Below are positions 1 through 6,435 of a stretch of DNA of 6,720 nt, piece by piece. The first letter of the stretch is position 1, and the number at the start of each line of letters is the position of its first letter. The position numbers and the translations under genes were made by a program. The notes beneath the pieces were generated by a model. The model worked only from the letters and a program-made list of their open reading frames with translations. It ran no database searches and was not told the origin of the DNA. This DNA comes from Spirochaetota bacterium (GTDB lineage Bacteria > Spirochaetota > Leptospiria > Turneriellales > Turneriellaceae), in NCBI GenBank assembly GCA_029561505.1, contig JAKQXK010000697.1, positions 1 to 6,720 of the forward strand, read 5' to 3'.

Positions 1-1040
1 GTCTGCTGCATCAGCAGCGTGTCACGCGTAAAATCAAAATAGCTGTTTAGAAAAACCTGGTATTCACCCACCCGGTCTTTGTTGCGCGCGGCAGAAATAA
101 ACTTTCTGATGATGTCTTGACGCAGGGCGTCGTCTTCGGCACCGAGGTGCGTTTCGACGTAGATCGAACGCCTGACCTTGGCTTCTTCAATATCGTAGCG
201 CGATTGATTGATCTCGAGAACGTACGCATGCGTCTGGTTGAAGTGTTCGGTGCCGCGGGTATCGAGCAAATAGGGTGACTTAACCGCCGTATCGCGAATC
301 TCTTTTGGTGGTTCGGCCGCGCGCGCCCTCGTTTCAGTACGCTGCGCCGCCGGCACAAACCCTTCGATAACCTCTGCGAGATCTTCGCGAAAAATTGCCG
401 AATACGTATAAGAAATCTGGTTGGTATAGTGTCCCTTAACCGTGACCTTGCCACCGACAGATTCTTCTGAATCAATTTTCAGTAAATAACCGAGCCGGCG
501 CAGCAACAGGTTCGTGAGGTTGCAGAGGTCGATGCGCGGATAAACGCGGTAGGTCAGCAATTGCTCCATAAAATGTTTTTCAGCATTCGAAACATTAAAC
601 GATTCGAGCAGGTGCGCGAGTTTCCACCAGTGTTCGATCACCGCGGTATTGAACTCGCGTATAATCTCGTAAGACCTGATAAGTTTGGCGAATTCAATTT
701 TGGGTTCTTCCATTTCAGAGTCGCTGAAATGGTTATAGTACTCGCGGTGCGCCGTTGTCTCAAGCGAACGCGCAGACAGTTCAGATTCGACATGGCTGTA
801 AAGGCGCATGATGCCCACCAGCGCCCCGTCGATATCTTTCAGATTCTTGTTTATGTCTTTTCGCGTTTCGGGCGGCGCAGTCGACAGAAATTTCTGAATA
901 TTGTCTGCGTTAACGAGGTGCGCTTCGAGGCCTTTTAGAAATCCGCCTTTAAATGGCAGCAGGTGCTTCGAAGCCTCTGCAGAATCGGCGGCCGCCACCG
1001 CATCGTAATTGAACTCAGGTTGGTATGAAAAGGTAGCCAA
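1..1040 (-). CDS. Hypothetical helical, probably cytoplasmic protein, third gene of lolA-like operon (partial, C-terminus outside window)
   Basis: I do not recognise this family. The minus-strand frame is open from a TTG at 1040 to the window edge: 346 full codons without a stop, the C-terminus lying beyond base 1. The TTG is chosen because a GGGG (1047-1050) sits 6 bases upstream, it follows the AsmA-like stop by 19 bases, and the first in-frame ATG is only at about residue 78. The protein starts MATFSYQPEFNYDA, has no signal peptide or membrane segment, and looks mostly helical and charged. A His-Trp-Trp-Lys stretch is at about 137-140, a Leu/Arg-rich helix (LLLRRLGYLLKID) at 178-190, a beta-like segment at 198-215, and an Ala/Arg/Pro-rich linker near 230-248. 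A charged, helix-rich region follows. Codon use resembles its neighbours. Co-transcription with the AsmA-like gene suggests an envelope-related role, but this is inference. That the gene is real is near certain; its function is unknown. Confidence 0.85.
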   Translation of the reverse strand, partial: MATFSYQPEFNYDAVAAADSAEASKHLLPFKGGFLKGLEAHLVNADNIQKFLSTAPPETRKDINKNLKDIDGALVGIMRLYSHVESELSARSLETTAHREYYNHFSDSEMEEPKIEFAKLIRSYEIIREFNTAVIEHWWKLAHLLESFNVSNAEKHFMEQLLTYRVYPRIDLCNLTNLLLRRLGYLLKIDSEESVGGKVTVKGHYTNQISYTYSAIFREDLAEVIEGFVPAAQRTETRARAAEPPKEIRDTAVKSPYLLDTRGTEHFNQTHAYVLEINQSRYDIEEAKVRRSIYVETHLGAEDDALRQDIIRKFISAARNKDRVGEYQVFLNSYFDFTRDTLLMQQ

Positions 1041-1046
1041 TTGTTA

Positions 1047-1050
1047 CCCC
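1047..1050 (-). promoter_or_regulatory. Ribosome binding site deciding the TTG start at 1040
   Basis: GGGG on the minus strand, 6 bases before the TTG at 1040 and inside the 19-base gap after the AsmA-like stop. No ATG or GTG occurs at a suitable distance in this frame, so the site supports the TTG start. Confidence 0.5.
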
Positions 1051-1059
1051 GAATCTGCT

Positions 1060-4000
1060 TCACCCGCCAGGGGTCGACGCCGGCGCCCTGTACGTGCTGG
1101 CTTCGTTTGAAATGCGCTGAAAGAACTCAGGAATATTAATTCGGCGGTTTTTTATCTCATCGGGTGAGAAGAAAAGTGTGCCGACCGCACCTTTCTTGAT
1201 CGGAATGTCAGAATAGACGAAGCCGTCGCGCAATTCAATGTCAATTTTTCTGGGTATGGCCGCGTTGGTGGCGATGGTGTTTACGAAGTCTGACTGTTTC
1301 GGCTTCACCGCTTTCATGACGGCCTCGGCAAATTCAGGCCCGATGCGAAAGATCGAAAGGTAACCGTTCAGGTTCTCGACTGGTTTGTCGAGCCGGTTGC
1401 CCGTAAGCAGAATGTCAATGCGCAATTTTCCGTCGGTAATGGAATCGGCTTTCTCTTTCAGCATCAGCGGCTTCAGGTCAATATCTTTAATCTGAATCGT
1501 CGACGAATATTCCATTTCGCTCGGCTTAAGTCTGCCGAGGTTGAAGAGTGTATCTGATATTGTGACGACCCCGTTGAGCGTATAAAGCTGCATAACCGGC
1601 ATGACAAAGACATTGTCTTTGTATTCCATCGAAGCGCCGACGGCCGCATACTTACCGCGTGAATAGATCAGGTTCAGCCATTCTTTACTGTTATTCGGGT
1701 CAGGGATCTCAATGTTACCGATGGTGAAGTTATAAGCGCGGTTGAAGTTATAATTTTTAATGATCCGTTCTTTATTACCCGCGCGCAGGTTGAGTGTCTT
1801 TTTCAACCGCAGGTCATGTTTGAACGGAAAGTTGAGGTCGACCTTGTTCACCTTAACCTGCTGATTGCGAAAGCTTAAGGTATCGATTTTTATGAGGCCG
1901 TTTACCAGATTGCCCTTTGCCGTACCGGCAATGGAAAACAAACCAACCAGAAAGGTGTCGTCGAGAATCTCGCTCTCTTCTTTGCGCGCGAGCTCAACCT
2001 TATATTGCAGGTCAGGGACCTTCACAAGCGTGCGCGACTTCTTGCCGGTGGCCGGGTCTTCGACCATTTCAAATATGTCTTTCAGCTCGCCGCTGACGCT
2101 CACGTTTAAAGCTTTTCTGAGACCAGTAATGGTGAATTGATCGAGATAGGTATAGGGTGGCGCGATGCGTGCTTTTGCCTTTATCTGAATATCGTCGACG
2201 TGAACATCGGGCAGTGCTATTTGCGTCACATGCTGAATCTGTTGTTCATTGCCCACCAGCGAGATATTTGTTTCGCCGTCGGCTCTCAGGGTTTTGCCCG
2301 GGTTGACGGTCTTAATGAGGCCGCCGATCTGCTCTTGCAGACCCGCAGGCAGCGTGCCAATCAGTTCTTTGAATGAGATCACAAGCGAATCGAGCTGGTA
2401 TTTGATATTAGTCGCGTCGGCTTTTTCGACGTGCACGCGCGATTTCAGATCTACCGCGGTGCCGTATTCTTTGTCTTTGTTAGTGAGGTTCACCGCCGGC
2501 AGGTCAACCACCACCTGCCTGAAATCTTCGCTGCTTTTGACGCTGCCGCGTACCGCGAAATCTATGCGGTTAATGCCCGATTTGCCGCGGTCGACAAAAT
2601 ATTGTAATTGCGGTGAAAACACGCGCAGGTTGATCGCGAGATTTTGCGGCGAGTCGCCGCTAGCAGCGAAAGTGGTGCTGATCGCACCGGTGGCGGCGCC
2701 TGCGGCAAAGGGTGCGATGTTGAACCCTTTGAGATAAAGCGAGAGCTGCGTTTTGCGATCGGCAGCCAGTCTGGCGTCAAGCCCAAGCGCAGCACCGTTT
2801 ACGTTGGCGCGTAGCTTTGCTTCTGCGGTTTTGACCGGTAATGGTTTTAGCGACTGGTCAATTTCTGCCGCATGGTCAAAATCGAGAACAGGAATCGAGA
2901 TATTGAACTTACCTGCACGCACTGCGACACGCTCAAGCTTCAGACCACCCTGGTCTTCGATTCTTTTCCCTTGAACCGAGACGCGCGTGGGTTTAATCGA
3001 AAAGAATCCAGAAAATGCCGGGTCGCGCTTGCCGGTCAGTTGTGACGTGACCTCGTACACTTTGCCCAGGTTCACTCGCGATGGCGCGGTTTCAATTTTG
3101 ATTGAGCGCGAAGGCTTCAGTAATTTTTCGCCTGTGCCTGACAGGGCGATCAGCGTTTCTTTCAAAAATTGTACGTTAAAATCTTCGATCTTCAGCCGGT
3201 CTTCTTTTGCCTCATAGTCGATTGTGTGCCCGAGTCTGAACGGCAGATTTTGTGTTTTACCCCGCCCCAGCGCCACGGGAAAACTGTCGTTACCTATGTT
3301 CATGCGCGAGACAAATTCAGGTTTTTCAGATTGCCCGTCATAGAACAGCAGCCAGAACAAATCAAGATTCGACTTTACCGAAGCTGCAGCGCCCTGGTAT
3401 GCGACCGAAACCGATTTCTGCGGATTCAGTTGTATCACAAAGGCGTTCAGCAACGAAACCATGCCCGCAATGTCGTTTGTGTTGATTTTGCTGAAATCGT
3501 TCGTCAGCAGCGAAACGCCGAAGTGAAAATTCTTGAGGTGGGCATATTGTTTCGTCTTGTTCGTTTTGTCGAGGGCATCGAGCGTAAAATTGAAGTTTTT
3601 CAGCGCGATGCGTGCAAAAACCTGTACGTCGAAAAACCACGAAATGATTCCATTGCCGGCTTTCTTGTCGTTTTCGTCTTCTTCTGGTTCTGGCTTTTCT
3701 TTGCCGGGTTTCGCGAGCGCAGCGGCGTTGTAGATATTGTTCTTCTGTTCGAGAAAAACTTCGGTGTCTTTCAGCGAAAGTTCGTGAATACCGAATTTAC
3801 CGCGAAAGAACCCGAATACATTGTAGAGAAGATTGATTTCACCAGCCCGCAGAATGGGTGTTTCGCTGAAACCTGCGGGAGCATGCACTACGATATTTCG
3901 AAACTGAAACCCGGTGAAGAGAGAGGTCTTTTCTACCGTGATTTCAAGGCGGCCGTTAGTCGCTTTGGCGAAGCCGTCGACAATAAGCGGCTGCAAAAAC

Positions 4001-4167
4001 GCAGGTCGCATACAATAGTTGTAGATGACGATAACACCCACAACTACAGCGAGCACGATGTAGCGCAGCACCCGAAACACGTGGCGCAGGCGGCCGGTTG
4101 GTTTTTGAGCAGGCGGGTTTACGCTACCGTCAGGAAATTCATTCATCGGTTTGGCAGAATCATGCAC
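1060..4167 (-). CDS. AsmA/TamB-like inner-membrane-anchored periplasmic protein (repeating beta-groove superfamily candidate)
   Basis: A 1035-residue protein with the layout of AsmA-family proteins. It has a short Pro-rich cytoplasmic N-terminus with basic residues just before one membrane segment (about 31-50), then a very long beta-rich periplasmic part. After the anchor come NGRLEITVEKTSLFTGF (71-87) and HELSLKDTEVFLE (128-140), typical of the AsmA/TamB N-terminus, where short strands alternate with phrases like 'I..L.L.d..v'. A charged Lys/Pro/Glu/Asp linker spans 152-170. The C-terminus (about 973-1016) keeps the strand pattern and ends in a Pro/Ala/Gly tail without membrane segment. It is longer than E. 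coli AsmA (617) and shorter than TamB or YhdP (about 1260). Known relatives are thought to form lipid-conducting bridges between the membranes or to assist outer-membrane assembly; this role is inferred here. The start is GTG with weak GTGGG 8 bases upstream; an in-frame ATG at 4146 (codon 8) is an alternative. It lies 19 bases after the lolA-like stop. Confidence 0.8.
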   Translation of the reverse strand: MHDSAKPMNEFPDGSVNPPAQKPTGRLRHVFRVLRYIVLAVVVGVIVIYNYCMRPAFLQPLIVDGFAKATNGRLEITVEKTSLFTGFQFRNIVVHAPAGFSETPILRAGEINLLYNVFGFFRGKFGIHELSLKDTEVFLEQKNNIYNAAALAKPGKEKPEPEEDENDKKAGNGIISWFFDVQVFARIALKNFNFTLDALDKTNKTKQYAHLKNFHFGVSLLTNDFSKINTNDIAGMVSLLNAFVIQLNPQKSVSVAYQGAAASVKSNLDLFWLLFYDGQSEKPEFVSRMNIGNDSFPVALGRGKTQNLPFRLGHTIDYEAKEDRLKIEDFNVQFLKETLIALSGTGEKLLKPSRSIKIETAPSRVNLGKVYEVTSQLTGKRDPAFSGFFSIKPTRVSVQGKRIEDQGGLKLERVAVRAGKFNISIPVLDFDHAAEIDQSLKPLPVKTAEAKLRANVNGAALGLDARLAADRKTQLSLYLKGFNIAPFAAGAATGAISTTFAASGDSPQNLAINLRVFSPQLQYFVDRGKSGINRIDFAVRGSVKSSEDFRQVVVDLPAVNLTNKDKEYGTAVDLKSRVHVEKADATNIKYQLDSLVISFKELIGTLPAGLQEQIGGLIKTVNPGKTLRADGETNISLVGNEQQIQHVTQIALPDVHVDDIQIKAKARIAPPYTYLDQFTITGLRKALNVSVSGELKDIFEMVEDPATGKKSRTLVKVPDLQYKVELARKEESEILDDTFLVGLFSIAGTAKGNLVNGLIKIDTLSFRNQQVKVNKVDLNFPFKHDLRLKKTLNLRAGNKERIIKNYNFNRAYNFTIGNIEIPDPNNSKEWLNLIYSRGKYAAVGASMEYKDNVFVMPVMQLYTLNGVVTISDTLFNLGRLKPSEMEYSSTIQIKDIDLKPLMLKEKADSITDGKLRIDILLTGNRLDKPVENLNGYLSIFRIGPEFAEAVMKAVKPKQSDFVNTIATNAAIPRKIDIELRDGFVYSDIPIKKGAVGTLFFSPDEIKNRRINIPEFFQRISNEASTYRAPASTPGG

Positions 4168-4186
4168 GTTGCACGCCCACAGGCGG

Positions 4187-4798
4187 TCAATTGTTCAATG
4201 GATTCTCGACGATTTGAGCTCCTGCGGGTTTGTAATTGAACATCGCGCCTGAGATACCCGTGTCGATGGTCATGCCTGAAAATGAATACGTCGTCGTCTC
4301 ATCGCCATGCTTGAGGCGCACGCTGCGCACCATGCCGCCCGCAACCTGCACAACAATTTCTTCGTAGTGGGCGCCCTTCTTCTTGAAGATGTATGTATTG
4401 CCTTGAATTGTCCCCTCATATGATGCGAGAATACCGAGCAGCCCCCCGCCGACACCCGAGACATCTTGCCGGGCGCACAGGGGCGAACTTTTGTTGTGCA
4501 CCCACAGGTGTGTGCCGTTGGTCGCGATTACACCGGTGCCGGTTTCGACGCGCAGCTTGCCCGGATACTGGTACATGATTTTGCCCGTCTGAATCTGGCC
4601 AGAAGACGAGGTGACGGCGAAAGTTGCGCGAAATGAAGAGTAAAGTCCCTTGACCTGGCCTTTCAGTGAATCGTATGCACCGTCGGCCTGCAGCGGCCAA
4701 GAACCACACAGAGCCATAAAAATTACCAACGCAGCCGCAAAGCGCGATCGGGGCTGTTTCAAAAATGTATATCCGCCGTTGAGTGAAGTGCCGTTCAT
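4187..4798 (-). CDS. LolA-like outer-membrane lipoprotein carrier protein (periplasmic)
   Basis: LolA-type carriers pick up lipoproteins released from the inner membrane and ferry them through the periplasm. The 203-residue product has a signal peptide: basic KQPRSR at 14-19, hydrophobic core about 20-32, probable signal peptidase I site LQA|DGA after residue 38. Family features follow: FRATFAV (56-62), the GKIMYQYPGKLRVET strand pair (72-86; the 'G.....PGkfR.e' pattern of LolA), IATNGTHLWVHN (91-102; the 'dG..lwvy' pattern), and a final strand FNYKPAGAQIVENPL (187-201). Cys at 31 and 108 are present; no convincing lipobox surrounds Cys31, where Leu precedes Cys. The ATG at 4798 has no visible ribosome site. 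An in-frame TTG at 4762 (codon 13) has GGCGGA 9 bases upstream and gives a more typical signal peptide (191 residues), so it may be the true start. Membership of the LolA fold is fairly clear; whether it is the housekeeping LolA or a paralogue cannot be told. Confidence 0.78.
   Translation of the reverse strand: MNGTSLNGGYTFLKQPRSRFAAALVIFMALCGSWPLQADGAYDSLKGQVKGLYSSFRATFAVTSSSGQIQTGKIMYQYPGKLRVETGTGVIATNGTHLWVHNKSSPLCARQDVSGVGGGLLGILASYEGTIQGNTYIFKKKGAHYEEIVVQVAGGMVRSVRLKHGDETTTYSFSGMTIDTGISGAMFNYKPAGAQIVENPLNN
4772..4777 (-). promoter_or_regulatory. Candidate ribosome binding site for an internal TTG start of the lolA-like gene
   Basis: GGCGGA on the minus strand, 9 bases before an in-frame TTG at 4760-4762. 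The ATG at 4798 is preceded only by a pyrimidine-rich stretch with no purine-rich site. Use of the TTG would shorten the protein by 12 residues and widen the space to the divergent gene from 24 to 60 bases. Confidence 0.4.
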
Positions 4799-4848
4799 AA
4801 AGATACGAAGGCTTATATCGTTATGATTGCCTGTAAAGCACGATTCAA
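4799..4848. promoter_or_regulatory. Divergent start region between lolA-like gene and secreted-protein gene
   Basis: Only 24 bases separate the two ATG codons, so the promoters must overlap the genes. On the minus strand, TTGAAT (4843-4848), 17 bases and CATAAC (4820-4825) form a weak sigma-70-like pair reading into the lolA-like gene; they lie inside the first codons of the plus-strand gene. On the plus strand, TTGAGT (4779-4784), 17 bases and GATACG (4802-4807) is a poorer pair. The plus-strand gene has GAAGG (4807-4811) 11 bases before its ATG, a rather long spacing. These are visual matches only. Confidence 0.25.
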
Positions 4849-5404
4849 TTGGCGGCGCGCTCTGTGTCAGTGTTTCGCTGTGTTCACTGCTTTGGCGGCG
4901 CCTTCGATTTCAGCGCAAGATTATCTGATACAGCCGCCGTTCGGCTTTGACCGTGAAGTGCGCGATTATTCGCAGCGCCACCTCAGCGACAATGTGCGCT
5001 TCTTGTTGTTCCATTCTGCGTTCACCGTGACTCAAACGGGGTATGCCAGCAACTCGGGAAACCTGACGAACCTCGTGATTGCCACTGACTTTGCGCAGCT
5101 TGCGGCAAACGGAATTTCAGGCCTCGCGCCGAGCGAAATCGACCGCGACCTCTACAATGCCGAACGATTTACGGTGCTGCTTTATGAGAGTTTTGCCCGC
5201 CGATGGGAAAGAATGAACCCTATACCTGGGCTTTATTATTCGTTGCTCATTCGCAGCCCGGCATATCCGTTTATCTTCATGCAGGGGCTCGACGACTACG
5301 CGTGGGATTTCGGTACCTTTCCGTTTACCGACGATGAGCGCTTCAAGCAAATCTCGCTGGCGTCGCGCCAGTATGGCTTTGCATTTCGCATCTTGATCTA
5401 TTGA
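4823..5404 (+). CDS. Small exported protein of unknown function
   Basis: I do not recognise this family. The 193-residue product has a clear signal peptide: basic residues at 5, 7, 11 and 12, a hydrophobic core at about 13-26 and a likely cleavage site ISA|QD after residue 31, leaving about 162 mature residues. The mature part is rich in Phe and Tyr, with short motifs PPFGFDREVRDYSQRH (38-53), ERFTVLLYESFARRWER (114-130), IPGLYYSLLI (134-143), and an aromatic end YGFAFRILIY (184-193). Cys residues occur only in the signal part. The aromatic C-terminus recalls outer-membrane strands, but residue alternation is imperfect and the middle looks helical, so a periplasmic globular protein is as likely. 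It is the only plus-strand gene here, diverging from the lolA-like gene and converging on the HisZ-like gene. The ATG is supported by the signal peptide immediately following. Signal peptide and neighbour-like codon use argue for a real gene. Confidence 0.75.
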   Translation: MIACKARFNWRRALCQCFAVFTALAAPSISAQDYLIQPPFGFDREVRDYSQRHLSDNVRFLLFHSAFTVTQTGYASNSGNLTNLVIATDFAQLAANGISGLAPSEIDRDLYNAERFTVLLYESFARRWERMNPIPGLYYSLLIRSPAYPFIFMQGLDDYAWDFGTFPFTDDERFKQISLASRQYGFAFRILIY

Positions 5405-5437
5405 AAGTTTTCTTTTGCAAGACTGACAATAGATCAA
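5393..5437. terminator. Inverted repeat at convergent gene ends, possible bidirectional terminator
   Basis: TTGATCTATTG (5393-5403) is matched by its exact reverse complement CAATAGATCAA (5427-5437), with a 23-base A/T-rich loop holding runs of four T. The left arm covers the last codons and most of the TGA of the secreted-protein gene; the right arm covers the whole TGA of the HisZ-like gene. Neither flank has a T-run, so it is not a classical intrinsic terminator, and the stem is AT-rich (3 G:C of 11). Its place between convergent genes suggests transcript-end formation in both directions. Confidence 0.45.
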
Positions 5438-6435
5438 ATCGCCAACAGGTCGAGCGCGAAGCCACACGCCTCGGCGTCGACAGGCGCGTAACGTTTCACC
5501 AGCTCGTGGTATTCACCGCCGCGGGCGATTGGGTCGGTAAACCCCGCGACGTAGGTTTCGAAAAATACACCGCTATAATAGCTGCTGCGCGGCTCGGCAA
5601 GCGGCTGCCAGAAAGTGCGGATGTCTCTTTTTGCTGCCTCTGCGACGATTGCGCCGGCGGCACTCTCACTCGTTTTCAAAGCGGCCCTTATCGATTCTGG
5701 CAGTTGCGCTGACGAAGCAGGTGCATTGCCGTTTTCTTGGGGATACAGAAGCCAGAGCGCCAGTTCGGTCGCAGATGCAGCTGCGACACCGAATTTTTCA
5801 GTAAGAAGCGTTGAAAAATGCGGGGCGTCACGCCGGCTTTCTGCTTCGCTGAATGCGCCGCCACCGATTGCCAGAAAGGCGTTGTGCAGCGAGACGTCGG
5901 TCACCTGCGTGACCGCTTGCAGCGAAAACACTTTTTTCAGAATTTCATCGCTGATTTGAATGAGGTGCCCCAGCTCGGCCGAAGCATTTTCGCCAACAAC
6001 TTCGCAGCCTATCTGGTATATCTCACGCGGCAGCGGATAATTCTTGCGCACATCTTTGTATACCGGCGCCGCGTAGAAAAACCGGCGAAGGTTCTGGCCC
6101 GTTTTTTCGCGAATTTGGCGAACATACCCTTTGATTACCTGCGAGGTGATGTCGTTGCGCAGCGCGAGGCGCTCGCCGCTGTTATCTTTCACGGTGAACA
6201 TCTGCGCGTGCGTGCCTTCAGAGAATGTTTCGGGAAAATCAACCATCGCCGGCATGATACGTTCAAAACCGTGTGCGCGTACGATCTCCTGTGCGTGGCG
6301 GCTCGCTTTCTCTATCGCCGCGGTTGCCTCGACGTCGTACATGCTGAAGCCATAGGGAGATGAAACTTTGCGGTAGGCTTCGGCTGCGCTCAGCCCGGGC
6401 GCTGCGGCGGCGCTGTTTGGCGGGGTATTGCTCAT
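5434..6435 (-). CDS. hisZ: HisZ-like ATP phosphoribosyltransferase regulatory subunit (histidyl-tRNA synthetase paralogue)
   Basis: HisZ is the non-aminoacylating paralogue of histidyl-tRNA synthetase; it binds short-form HisG and gives the first enzyme of histidine synthesis its activity and feedback control. The 333-residue product holds only the class II catalytic core: PYGFSMYDVEA (27-37), LALRNDITSQV (90-100), a motif-2 region RRFFYAAPVYKDVR (117-130) continuing into PREIYQIGCEVVGE (136-149), a degenerate HisA-type loop SSYYSGVFFETY (284-295) and a final GGEYHELVKRY plus GFALDLL (306-331). It stops there: the roughly 100-residue anticodon-binding domain of true HisRS (usually about 420 residues) is absent, and the HisRS motif-2 'RPQ.GR' and 'R.LDYY.G' signatures are altered, favouring HisZ over HisRS. 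The ATG at 6435 overlaps the upstream stop (ATGA) and has GGAG 8 bases upstream (6444-6447). A low-complexity Ala/Pro N-terminus (1-16) precedes the core. No hisG is in the window. Confidence 0.82.
   Translation of the reverse strand: MSNTPPNSAAAAPGLSAAEAYRKVSSPYGFSMYDVEATAAIEKASRHAQEIVRAHGFERIMPAMVDFPETFSEGTHAQMFTVKDNSGERLALRNDITSQVIKGYVRQIREKTGQNLRRFFYAAPVYKDVRKNYPLPREIYQIGCEVVGENASAELGHLIQISDEILKKVFSLQAVTQVTDVSLHNAFLAIGGGAFSEAESRRDAPHFSTLLTEKFGVAAASATELALWLLYPQENGNAPASSAQLPESIRAALKTSESAAGAIVAEAAKRDIRTFWQPLAEPRSSYYSGVFFETYVAGFTDPIARGGEYHELVKRYAPVDAEACGFALDLLAI

Noticed and set aside
47..475. Minus-strand open frame of 142 codons and a plus-strand frame at 561-938 in the left region
   Set aside because: Both are out-of-frame shadows of the continuous minus-strand reading frame from 1040 to the window edge; the 142-codon frame is an Arg/Ser-rich product.
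3169..4239. Long open frame (356 codons) on the plus strand opposite the AsmA-like gene
   Set aside because: It is fully antisense to a well-supported gene, lacks a recognisable domain and has the odd Phe/Arg/Val-rich composition expected of the complement of that gene.
4706..4708. Cys31 of the lolA-like protein as a lipoprotein acylation site
   Set aside because: The residue before Cys is Leu, and a better signal peptidase I site (LQA|DGA) lies just downstream, as expected for a soluble carrier.
5117..5467. Minus-strand open frame of 116 codons across the convergent junction
   Set aside because: It overlaps both the secreted-protein gene and the end of the HisZ-like gene in the wrong frame; the plus-strand gene has a signal peptide and normal codon use.
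5818..6363. Open frame of 181 codons on the plus strand opposite the HisZ-like gene
   Set aside because: It is antisense to conserved HisZ motifs and has an Arg/Ala/Phe-rich composition with no family resemblance.
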